From Eukaryota sp. TZLM1-RC (Eukaryota > Metamonada: BaSk clade): a stretch of 64,000 bases of DNA. Of this stretch, positions 41,695 through 51,097 are shown in pieces. Every line of letters starts with the position of its first letter. The first letter of the stretch is position 1. The position numbers were made by a program, and so were the translations under genes. The stretch lies in contig JAUPSS010000014.1 in assembly GCA_040285825.1 (NCBI GenBank), forward strand, positions 314,337 through 378,336, given 5' to 3'. Below the pieces are notes generated by a model that was given only the letters and a program-made list of their open reading frames with translations, was not told the origin of the DNA and did no database searches.

Positions 41695-44211
41695 ATGTCT
41701 ACAGAAACGACTCTGTATGTTCATGACCTTCCTAAGTTTGTATCATTGCTGCAAGAGATGAGCGGTCCTGATAATCAGGTGAAAGACCCCTTACGATTTC
41801 TTCTGAAAGCACGACGTGCAGGATTTCCAGTGAACCAAGTAGAGGACGTATACCTCAATTCATTGGAACCACTGATTTTGATGCTCAACGTTGATTCAAG
41901 TCTACTATCATTACACAAAGCACCCACTGAACCTCCCCTGCATGTTTTCCACCTTGTACAAGAGAGTATAGAAGTAGACAGACCAGATCAAATAGCACGA
42001 AATCTGCAACAAGATCTTTTGGTACCTGACTATGTAGATATTGGACATTACCAGACGTTTATGAAACTCCTACCTCAGTATACATCTACTAATCTGCTTT
42101 TAAATTACCATTCCAATGTACTACCTCTTATCAACTCAACTGGTATGGGCAAGACCAGATTTATGATCGAAACATGTAGCAGGCTACAAAACGACACCAG
42201 ATACAAGTCATCATACTTTACTTTCCCAAGATACTCAAAAACTGGAGACATATTAGATACCTGGCCGCCTTCAGATCCTAGTGTAATTTCCTTTGTTCAA
42301 TCATTAGTTCCAGTGGCCTGTCAACAAGGGGAAAGAGGGGAACGAGTAAAAATGTTTGTATATGCTTGTCAGTGTATAATCATTGCTTCCTTCCTCGCTG
42401 AACAGCCAACTGATTGGAAAGGGGTGACGCAAAGATCTGAGTATGTTGAAGCCTTCCACAATGTTGTCGATCACGCAAAGGAACTTTTCAATGGCCATTT
42501 TCGGCAGAATGAGCCGATATCTGATATGACGGAGACTTTAGTGCAACTGCTTCAGCAGAACCACTCTCGTGAATTTGTATATGTCCTATTTGCTGATGAG
42601 GTCAGCAGTTTAATCGATTCAAGTGCGGTGTCCCTAATCAACAACTGTCTCAACACAGGAACAAACGGGATGGATAGTGAATGGAATCTATATCGCTGTT
42701 TGCGCCATGCTGCACGAAATCTATTTACACAACATTTTCAATTACTAGTTGTGGTTGCAGGAACACACACTTCTCTTCGTCATTTTTGCGATGATGCAGT
42801 GAAGGAAGGTGCTTATAGAACTCCCATGTTGAAACCTTACATGGTCAGTCATGTGCATCGCGGCACCACACTACCTCCACTTTCAACGGGAATGTTTCAG
42901 TTGTTTCCTCCCCAATCACAATCAGGGTATTTTGAAACGATGGTGTCTCCACTTTTGTCTCTCAGAAATGCCGTTAGTTGTAGACCTCTATGGTTAACAT
43001 ATGCTCTCAATTCAAGTTCACTCATGTCTTTTGCTTCTCAGGTAAATTTGAAGGTGAAAAATGCCTTCAATAGTACTGTCCTTCCAAAAGATGCTGCCAT
43101 TGTCCTCTCTCTTATTCTAGAGGGTGTTGCTATACATGAGTCACTACTCTCCCATTTTGTTCATTGTTCCTTTGCCGTTATCAAATTCTTTCCTTCCAAT
43201 TTTGGAAATAGAGTTTTCTCCTATCTTCTTCCCACTGTTGATCCTATTCTGTCCCATTTTGCATGGAATTATCTACATTTGAAAGCAAATGCCCCATGGC
43301 AGTCAACATTGATTGATATCATGAAAGAGCTTCTCACTACTCATGTTGCTCCTACAACCTTGGGAGTCCTTATCGAGCCTGTTTGTGTTGGTGTTCTCCT
43401 CTATTTGTTTCAATTCAGTCAATTCAATTTCAACTCGTTAATCCAAATACCTGCCAATTTTCAACTTTTCTCACACTTGTATCCGATTCCTCTACGTTTA
43501 TTCTTAGAGGAGAATTGTCATTGTTATCGATTACCTTCATCAGAAAATACTAGAAAACTGAATGCTGCTGGATATATAAGTATTTGTGAATCAATGTTGA
43601 CCACTGTTGACCTTCAAGAACCCCAAGACTTCTATTTTATGCTTCTGGGAGCCTTTATCCATCGAACAATAGTGGTTCTCCCGCCCGGAACAGCGGATAT
43701 TGATGCTATTGTCCCTGTTGTGTTTAAGCCCTCTGAATCCCACGATTTTCCAACAGTGGAGGAGATAGTGAAAGCCATAAGGAACAATTATGCGGCCGAT
43801 TATCTTGGAGTACTGCAGATACAAATCAAGACTGGAGAGATTAGACCAAGGAAAAACCTTGCAGAACATCTGAGAACACCAAGGTCAATCTACTACAATC
43901 CAGAAAAACCACATTTTTCAGCTTCACTCCTGCTCTCCATTCAGTCAACAGACTTTTCTACAGTTGAGTTTTCTCCCCGCCGTCCCCTAGAGGATGATTT
44001 CTTTTATGTTTTAAACAATGAAAAGTTCCAGGTGGTAGCTACCGCAGTGCAAGATTTCAAAGCTGGTATTGAACTAGCCCACTTGGGTTTTCAAACTGAT
44101 GATGATTACTCCATTGTGTGGACAAGGTCACAGAACCCTAATAGATTTCCACAAAGATCACAAAGTATGCTGTCATCATCGGAACCTCCAAAATCAATGC
44201 CAAGACTTTAG
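41695..44211 (+). CDS. Crinkler/RHS-type (CR) protein, copy 3, intact
   Basis: 838 residues from the ATG at 41695 (MSTETT). A longer frame upstream lacks an ATG and is not conserved in the other copies. Walker A (NSTGMGKTR), Walker B (YVLFADEV) and the C-terminal D...QIK nuclease motifs are all preserved, at the same residue numbers as in copy 1. Differences from copy 1 are scattered and mostly conservative, for example DTRYKSSYF, LAEQPTDWKGVTQ and CDDAVKEG. It lies in the opposite orientation to copies 1 and 2. A chromovirus solo LTR is upstream and an alpha LINE remnant immediately downstream. Long-term maintenance of an 838-codon frame in otherwise decayed surroundings suggests expression or recent spread. 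The biological role is unknown. Confidence 0.72.
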   Translation: MSTETTLYVHDLPKFVSLLQEMSGPDNQVKDPLRFLLKARRAGFPVNQVEDVYLNSLEPLILMLNVDSSLLSLHKAPTEPPLHVFHLVQESIEVDRPDQIARNLQQDLLVPDYVDIGHYQTFMKLLPQYTSTNLLLNYHSNVLPLINSTGMGKTRFMIETCSRLQNDTRYKSSYFTFPRYSKTGDILDTWPPSDPSVISFVQSLVPVACQQGERGERVKMFVYACQCIIIASFLAEQPTDWKGVTQRSEYVEAFHNVVDHAKELFNGHFRQNEPISDMTETLVQLLQQNHSREFVYVLFADEVSSLIDSSAVSLINNCLNTGTNGMDSEWNLYRCLRHAARNLFTQHFQLLVVVAGTHTSLRHFCDDAVKEGAYRTPMLKPYMVSHVHRGTTLPPLSTGMFQLFPPQSQSGYFETMVSPLLSLRNAVSCRPLWLTYALNSSSLMSFASQVNLKVKNAFNSTVLPKDAAIVLSLILEGVAIHESLLSHFVHCSFAVIKFFPSNFGNRVFSYLLPTVDPILSHFAWNYLHLKANAPWQSTLIDIMKELLTTHVAPTTLGVLIEPVCVGVLLYLFQFSQFNFNSLIQIPANFQLFSHLYPIPLRLFLEENCHCYRLPSSENTRKLNAAGYISICESMLTTVDLQEPQDFYFMLLGAFIHRTIVVLPPGTADIDAIVPVVFKPSESHDFPTVEEIVKAIRNNYAADYLGVLQIQIKTGEIRPRKNLAEHLRTPRSIYYNPEKPHFSASLLLSIQSTDFSTVEFSPRRPLEDDFFYVLNNEKFQVVATAVQDFKAGIELAHLGFQTDDDYSIVWTRSQNPNRFPQRSQSMLSSSEPPKSMPRL

Positions 44212-44479
44212 TTTGGGTGTTTTTATAAATAAATACGATATTGATATTGTTTGGTTTACGGTATTCAACAAAGTTCTGATGGAAATCAAATTCTTTCTTG
44301 TCGCCATTCAACTCACTTTTGATTTTGGAAAATAAATCACATTTTAAGGGATTCATTCGGAGAATTGCTTGATGATTCAAGCAAAGTTTCAGCAAAAGTT
44401 TAGAATATCATATTTTTTATAAGGTTTTATAGTAGTTTGGATAATGAGTTTGGCAGGTTCATAAACTAATTTTGTTGAA

Positions 44480-45110
44480 CTGGTTTGTAACAAAAATGAA
44501 ATTTGGTCTGATTAGACTAATTACCCAATTTTTATAACAAGATAACTGTATTTGTTTATATTCATCACAACTCACCTTTTGTCATGTTCTAATTCTCCCC
44601 AATTGATATCTTCATGTTCTTCATTACATGTTGTTGTAGGAAAGAGTATTTTAAACATCGTTAGAAGTGCAAGAGTCGTGTATTAAAACGATCCTGCAGA
44701 AAAAATTCTTTTCATTGAATAATTGGTTCTGTTGATAGAGGTGATATTTGCTGCGATTGGATTGAAAACTCGGAGGTTGCTGCTGTTTTTTATCTCCTGT
44801 AATGCTGCAAAAGATACTGTGGTTTAAGATAGAAAACTCAACCCTGTAGAGCCTCTTGAATATAGAGTGAATGAAAAACAGAGAAAATATGGCAAATTTA
44901 TTGAAAAAGCTTATCCTGATAGAAATTGACATTTGGTTTTTAATGCTCTTCTATTTAGTATAACAGGGAGGCTATTAGTAGAAACAGAAGCTCTTTTTGA
45001 ATGATTTTCAAAAATAGGTTCAAGAAACAACAGTGAAGAGAACTGTTGTCTTCTTGTGACGATCACCAATTCAATTTGCCATAATTAAAGTATTCTTCAT
45101 GCTCTGAAAA
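44480..45110 (+). pseudogene. Alpha-family LINE remnant downstream of CR copy 3
   Basis: The CCHC-region remnant (ACTCACCTTTTGTCATGTTC, near 44572) and the endonuclease core (RGDICCDWIENSEVAAVF, near 44735-44790) are recognisable, as is the 3' coding end near 45000-45060. It has many stops. It occupies the same position and orientation relative to the CR gene as the remnant at 14392-14850. Confidence 0.7.
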
Positions 45111-45199
45111 GTTATTTTGAAACGCAAACAAAACAAATTAACAAATAACTAGAACTCACTATTCTCAATACACGCACCAACATCATCAAATCTCTTCAG

Positions 45200-45520
45200 T
45201 GTGTGAGTTTCATACTGTATTCCTTATTGTAACAGTGTTTTGATTATCATTTTGGGAATTGCTTTAAGTATTCTGAAACAATTCTATTGTGCCAGAAATT
45301 AAAGTTCAACTCTTTTCCTGCTCTTTCCTTTATTAAGGATCTGAAACCTTCAAGAAATTCAATACCAGATATTCCAATCTTACCAAAAAGGGAAACAGCA
45401 AATGGAACCAGCTCATATTTTTACATGCTCAACACGCCCAAGCTGAGATAAGGGCTCCTTGTACTTTTTGATTTTGCTCTTTTCAGCAAAGCAAAGTTGA
45501 GTTTCAGCTTTCTTTCAAAA
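45200..45520 (-). pseudogene. Beta-family LINE 3' fragment
   Basis: On the minus strand, SKIKKYKEPLSQLGRVEHVK and then FAVSLFGKIGISGIEFLEGF and NFWHNRIVSEYLKQF match the beta-element C-terminus. The fragment has an internal stop and is sandwiched between two alpha pieces on the opposite strand, so it inserted into an existing alpha element or was juxtaposed with it by rearrangement. Confidence 0.6.
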
Positions 45521-45524
45521 ATAG

Positions 45525-45835
45525 AGATCTGGTTTTTATTGCTTTCCCATTTTCTATAAACGGAGGACTATGAGCAACAGCAAACTTTTTTGAATGCTTT
45601 CCAAACAATGTTTGAAGAAAGAACAATGAAAAAATTTGATATCTTTTTGTGGCGATCACGAATTCAATTGGCTATCAGCACATAACTTCGCTTCTTTCGT
45701 TGAATTGGAGAATAAAAGCGAGAACACAAGCAGATCAGAACTTTGTGGGGGAAATCTTGATTCTTTTTTTGATCCTTTAGTATTTTAGTCCCATTAGTTC
45801 TGATGTTATTTTACTAAATGTTTTTGTCATAAAAT
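45525..45835 (+). pseudogene. Alpha-family LINE 3' end
   Basis: It starts FIAFPFSING-like (GGTTTTTATTGCTTTCCC) and continues through KKFDIFLWRSRIQLAI to the 3' UTR (CCCATTAGTTCTGATGT...), paralleling 12200-12480. The junction with the duplicated AAA flank is near 45835. Confidence 0.65.
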
Positions 45836-46325
45836 AATACCATAAAGTAACAATTAACTGTTATTCTTGGAAATATCAACAAACATCAGCAGTTTAATTT
45901 GCTCTAACTCTATTGTGTTAATATAAGCATTTTCTTTAAAAAGTTAATATAATTGCAAAGCGAAAATATTCGAAACATTTGATTTCCATAAAAGTATGAT
46001 GATGATTCAACTGTCACCATTTTAACACACCATTGAGGGCAGCACCTCTTATTTTGTGGATAGTAGAGCTTTGAAAACAAAATAAGTCGACTGAATAATT
46101 TGGATATGAATCCGTTTATGAATCACTTGAAAATTACAATTAAACTAAATAATATATTACACTTATTGCTCAACATAACAGTAGTTAAATACTAACGAAG
46201 ACCAGCACCATCATGGAATCTATCCATAAATTCAGTCAATTTTGTTAATTCTGTTGATGAATATTGAGAACAACGACTAAAAGATCTTACAAACTCAGCA
46301 ATATCAATCAAAGAAATATCTTTTT
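45836..46325 (-). repeat. Inverted copy of the AAA ATPase 3' end and its flank
   Basis: Reading the minus strand from 46325, the sequence matches 8737-9222: KKDISLIDIAEFVRSFSRCS, then STELT...EFMDRFHDGAGLR with the stop at 46192-46194, then the shared flank to 45836. Only the last 45 or so codons of the AAA gene are present, so this is a fragment. It is in the opposite orientation to the 7.6-9.2 kb locus. Confidence 0.8.
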
Positions 46326-47400
46326 TACCATCCAATACTTACAATTTCGACACGAAAGTTTGTGTATTAAAGTTACTCCATTACACAATCTTTCGTATAA
46401 TTCACTTACCAATAGCCGTCTCACATCTCTTCCACGTCATTGGATTTTTAACCTTGGACAACCTTCAGCTTTCCTTGTTTGCTTCTTCACACTGAAACAA
46501 CAACTGCTTCGACACTCTTCTATTGAAAAGACCTTTTAATCAGTATTTAAATAGAATTTTCAAAGCTTTCTTTGGTAGGTTCTTTGAATTTTATGGGTTT
46601 TCGTTGTTTCAAGTTTCCAATTCAGAACAAACAGTTGGCTGGGATCACAATTTACTGATTTGAATCACTGTCATTTTTCGGCAATAATCATAATAATAAA
46701 TAATATTTGTAAATTTTCAGACATTGTGCGATTGATGTTAGTCCACCACCTTACTTTTTGGAATAAGTTTTTTTGGAATAAATTTGGAGATAAACTTTGC
46801 CAACAATACTGTTTGGTGGCTGTTCTATTAAATTATGTATAGATCCATCTTTTGGTGTTGCTCCAATTCAGTTATAGATAAATCAGTCACCTTACCAGTA
46901 AACTGACTTATTGTGATAACAACGTGTTTCCCTATACCATTTCTTATTCTTTTTAATTAGGAATTTTTAGACTCACGTCTCTGATGCTCATGAGTGTAAC
47001 TAAAATGAATATACTTATCTCTTTCAGAGTGTCTTGAATGAGTTAATCCAGTATGAAAATTGACAGATGAATGAAATCAAAATGTTCTATATTCATAGCA
47101 ACAAAGAATATCATCCCTTTGTTGCAACAAAGGGAGAGACAATTTTTCCTAATTCTTTCCAGTTTTTCAAAAGACATGGTTTGTTCCATTTTTTTTAATT
47201 TTTTAATGGTGACCAACTTAACAGAAAGCAAAATGTGCAATTCAATCTTTTCACTATTGTTGTACCACGCTTTTCGATTTCCGGTTGCACACTACAGTAT
47301 GTTCTCAAATGCCAAAAAATGGTTTTGAAAGAGCTTGAAGGTTTAACGGTAGTTGTTTTCCTGCAAGAACTGAATTTCACTTATTGTTATATTGAAGAAA
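46326..47400 (-). pseudogene. Fanzor-like (eukaryotic TnpB homologue) relic
   Basis: The minus strand parallels the 56-kb relic in order. NKGRDDILCCYE stands in the RuvC-I position (catalytic Asp of DPGKSDLL lost). SERDKYIHFSYTHEHQRRES matches LERDKYVHFKYTQNQRR. INRTMSE...FKSVNCDPSQ matches INRTRSE...FKSVIGDPSQ. RTYQRKL and IEECRSSCCFS match the KEPTKRK and IDQF.TRCCC regions. At its 3' end LIHKLSCRNCKYW matches the zinc-ribbon segment and then switches to AAA ATPase sequence. There are many frameshifts. This is the most decayed member of the set, recognisable mainly by comparison. Confidence 0.6.
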
Positions 47401-47849
47401 TTTTATTGTGAAAAACACATTCATTGTGGAAGCTGAACTTGTTATAAACAAAATCAAAGGCGTCTGCTCAAAGGAAAGTGTACAGGCAAAGAAGCACAAT
47501 ATAACAACCAGAATGGGTTATTCCAATTTCCTCATATAGAATGTGGTGGGCAAAAGCATTGAATACACTGTGTAATCATGCTTCTAACTAACTGAAATGA
47601 GAGCAACTGGTTGTTTAAATGGGGTCAAGTAAATCTAATTTTCATCCAGTTAATGAAATTTTTTAACGTGATCAATCTTTTAAAATTTCATTAAAACATC
47701 CACTCCAAATTTAGACAAATTAATTTATTGAAATACTTTTTTATTTTTTATTTATTTTTATTATTTAAATACTGACATCACTAATGATGTACAACAGTGA
47801 TAGTTAAATTATACAATATAGATACACTTCTCAACCCTCACAAAAGCTT
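47401..47849. other. Intergenic spacer
   Basis: AT-rich, with long A/T runs near 47735-47770. I see no gene, RNA or repeat that I can name. Confidence 0.5.
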
Positions 47850-49088
47850 TCACTCTTGCTCATCATCATTGACTACTTCATCCACCACCTCCTCTACCTT
47901 TTCTTCTTCCTCTTTCTGTTCTCCTTCTTCAGTGACATCATCTGTCTTATTATACAATTGAACTTCCAAGCTCCGGAGCTTTGCCTCCAACAAAGCAATG
48001 GTTCTCTCCTCAGCAGCCAGCATTGAAGCTGTTTGCTCTTCTGTCTTTAATCGTTCATATTGCTCTGCATCAAGGCGTTTTCTGAGTGATTCTATTAATT
48101 GTAGAGGATGGTCATCATTGACATTTTCTTGTTTTTGTGGTTTCTCTTTCAGTAATTCAGATTTAATTGCCTCGATTAAGTCTTCTCTATTAGATAACTG
48201 TTCATCTGTTATCTTTGACTGATTAGGAAACTGATTTGATTGAGTCGACACTTGATTTGATTGAGCAGTCATTTGATTGATGACTGATTGACTATTCCAC
48301 GAACTATGAAAACTTTCCCCTTCATGGCCTTCAAAATTACTAATATCTCCCAATTGATGAACCAGCTCGGTACACTTGGCCCTCGTTTGCTCCAACAACT
48401 CTTCAGTTTTTAACCGTCTGAGTCTTTCCTGTTCCAGATCACGTGATAGCTGGGAAACTTCCTCCTGGTGTTGAGCTCTCTCTTGACTCCATTTGAACAG
48501 GATTTCCTTAAAGACTTCTTCCAACGATTCCTGTTCGGTATCAAGTTCTTCTTGGAAAACTGCCATTTTTTGTTTTAAATGATCATAAGCCTCTATTCTG
48601 GTCTGCACAATGTTGAGAATGACAGAATCACGATCTTGTTCCTTCTCAACATTTTCAGATACATGAACTGCTTCCTCCTTACTCTCCTTTACCTCTTTGA
48701 CTGGAGGCTGTTTGGGAGTCGGAGCAGGCTTTCTCACGGGCTTTTGCGTTGGTTTTGCAGGCTGTTGTTTAGGAGAGACTGTTTTGGTAGGTTCGTTTCT
48801 GGTTCTTGCTTCAGATCTGCTTCGTTTAGGTTTGGAGTCTGTTTGTTTTCTGTGTTTATTGACATATCGAGCAGAGTATCCTTTGCGAGGACTGGGTTGC
48901 CGTGGTTCATTGTTTTGATGAGGGGTTGAGAAAGAAGGAGTTGAGATTGGTGTCGGTTTGGGTTCTTGTGGTGATGGTTCTGGATAAGGGGACTTTTTTG
49001 GTGATTCTCGAACAGGAGAAGGTTGTTGCTGTTGAGACTCACGTTGACGTATAGATTCGTAAGCCATTTCCAGAAGACGGGATGACAT
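47850..49088 (-). CDS. Coiled-coil protein with Pro/Lys-rich N-terminus, function unknown
   Basis: About 412 residues from the ATG at 49088. Residues 1-150 are low-complexity and rich in Pro, Lys, Ser and Gln (SPKQQPAKPTQKPVRKPAPT). Residues 155-235 form a strong heptad-like coiled coil (QEELDTEQESLEEVFKEILF, DLEQERLRRLKTEELLEQ). A Gln/Ser/Asn linker follows (QSNQVSTQSNQFPNQS), then a second coiled coil at about 315-375 (ESLRKRLDAEQYERLKTEE). The C-terminus is very acidic (EEGEQKEEEEKVEEVVDE). A cytoskeletal or scaffold role would fit but is not shown. No catalytic motif, signal peptide or transmembrane segment is present. It is intronless as read. Confidence 0.7.
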   Translation of the reverse strand: MSSRLLEMAYESIRQRESQQQQPSPVRESPKKSPYPEPSPQEPKPTPISTPSFSTPHQNNEPRQPSPRKGYSARYVNKHRKQTDSKPKRSRSEARTRNEPTKTVSPKQQPAKPTQKPVRKPAPTPKQPPVKEVKESKEEAVHVSENVEKEQDRDSVILNIVQTRIEAYDHLKQKMAVFQEELDTEQESLEEVFKEILFKWSQERAQHQEEVSQLSRDLEQERLRRLKTEELLEQTRAKCTELVHQLGDISNFEGHEGESFHSSWNSQSVINQMTAQSNQVSTQSNQFPNQSKITDEQLSNREDLIEAIKSELLKEKPQKQENVNDDHPLQLIESLRKRLDAEQYERLKTEEQTASMLAAEERTIALLEAKLRSLEVQLYNKTDDVTEEGEQKEEEEKVEEVVDEVVNDDEQE

Positions 49089-49589
49089 CAACTTACTATT
49101 GCAGAAAGAAAATGTTACAAATTGAGTAAGTTGTGTTAAGAGGATTTTAAATCAAAACTTTCACTGAAATGAGAACGACTTTCAGAGGCATAATAACCAC
49201 CAAAGATTCTGAACCACATATTAAGACCTTCTACAGGCAAATAAATGGATTGGTTATTACTTTAATGCTGACATGCATGCCTTTGTGAGTATTTTTATCT
49301 TTTCTTACTCTCCTAGCTTGCTTCAGCATGTAGACGTTTATTGAAATTAGTACATAGACAATTCATTCGCAATTGTGTATGCTTTTATCAGTCATCAACA
49401 GGATCATTATGGCAATGTTTGGTTTCATGTAGCCTATTCTAACAAAGTCACATGTTCTGTGGAATTCAACATTACCAAAAGCGTACAATGGGACATGGAC
49501 TTTTCACAGCATTTCTCTCGATTAAGGTTGAAATAACATCAATAGGATCTGATATAGATGATTGTTAAAAGTTTCAACTGGAAATTAAA

Positions 49590-49700
49590 GAGTTTTGAGT
49601 TTCAATATAATGAAATTGAAGATATTGGACCCAAAGATATTGATGCTATATATGGTGTCGTGAAAATCACCACAATGAAGGCATTCATTTCAATTCACTG
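49590..49700 (+). pseudogene. Possible LRR relic
   Basis: One frame reads FEFQYNEIEDIGPKDIDAIY followed by GVVKITTMKAF, resembling a single N-x-I-x-x-I-G-P-K repeat like the LRR relic at 6.6 kb. Nothing convincing extends to either side. The rest of 49089-50240 contains no gene I can support. Confidence 0.3.
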
Positions 49701-50240
49701 GCACTACTAGTGAAGTCACTACATTATAAATGCCGTCATTAGTGAAGTCAACGATAATGTTTAATGTACTGATTGCCCAGAGTACAGTACCTTATATAAT
49801 GATCACAATTTGTTTTCTCAACAGATTTCAAGACTGAAACTCTGGGATGTATGACATCAACTACTGTGAGTGATTTATGGCTGAAAATGGTTGTCATGAT
49901 GATGTTTTTGGTGGGCGACCTGTTTTGAACTAAAGACCATCTTGTGGTGATACTCTTCATACAGCTTATCATGTCATTTTATTGTATATTTGCTGTCTTG
50001 AAAACACTTGAAAACAATGAAAACACTTCTTCTCGCAGAATTACTATATGATTATCTAAATGTGAAGAAGTGAACTACTATGAACTGAATAGACGATGAG
50101 TCATCAGAAATCACTGTATCTGCCACATTATTATCAAGATTATCAAGAAGATTCGATACATGATTTTATTTCAATTACATTGATTAAATTTAAAGCAAAA
50201 GTAATCCATCACTGTTAATTTTGCCTTCAATGTTGTTTGA

Positions 50241-50450
50241 CTACTTGCTATATCTCTGCTCCATACTTATTTGACTTGTAAACAGAGGTGCCGTGTCTCT
50301 TGGAATTAACTCTGGTCTGTCCAACGGAGTGGTCTTTGGATCAAACCTTGACTCTACTCTGTCCTTCCACTCTCCATCATTGATGCAGGTGGCGAACTGA
50401 CTGGAATCTTGAAAACGTCGAGAAGCTGAACTTGACCGAGGATATCGCAT
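50241..50450 (-). CDS. Small hypothetical protein, about 69 residues
   Basis: From the ATG at 50450 the frame gives MRYPRSSSASRRFQDSS, then INDGEWKDRVESRFDPKTTP and ELIPRDTAPLFTSQISMEQR. The composition is polar and balanced with few rare codons, unlike the random frames around it, so it may be a genuine small protein or the last exon of a spliced gene. I do not recognise a domain. An upstream exon is possible; I could not decide on splice sites. Confidence 0.4.
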   Translation of the reverse strand: MRYPRSSSASRRFQDSSQFATCINDGEWKDRVESRFDPKTTPLDRPELIPRDTAPLFTSQISMEQRYSK

Positions 50451-51097
50451 ACAGATTGTATTTAGCAAAGATAGGGTTCATTTTTGAGGAGTTCTTTTTC
50501 CCAAAAGTTAGTAAGATATTCTGATTTTCAGACATTATACTGTAATAGTTTGGCATAAATCAAATCTCTAGCTCAATTTCATTCATTTGAATGTTTAATA
50601 TTGACTTGAATTGAACAATGTAACCATCAGAATTATCTCAACATTTCAAATTTACTATTATAGAACACAAAACTTCTCTTTACAAATTATGCGAAGACAA
50701 ACCAGGTCAACTTGTCAGTTTCAGTTTCTGCATCATCTTGAAAACTTTATTATTGGCCTTTGTTAAAAATACAATACTAAAGAAGAAAACTAAAACAATT
50801 GCAGGTAAGTTCATTTATTGAAGAACCTATCCAAAGGTGACTTTAAAAACTACTAGTCTAAATAATAGTTTGTGGTTCAAAGTACAAACAAGTGGAACAA
50901 AAATCTTCAAAAAGTTGGTCCAACTAAAGATCTGTTTGATTAAAAACACAAATCCCACAGCCAAAGCCAATTCTCTGAGCAAAAGGAATTTCACAACACA
51001 AAAATAGCCTAAAACCAAAACAAAATAATTGAAAAGTTTCGAAACAATTTGATAATAAACCTAAATTACTTACACAATTTGATGATAAAACAGAAAC
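50451..51097. other. Intergenic spacer, 3' side of CPSF73
   Basis: An AT-rich region between a small ORF and the CPSF73 stop. No coding, RNA or repeat signal was recognised. Confidence 0.5.
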
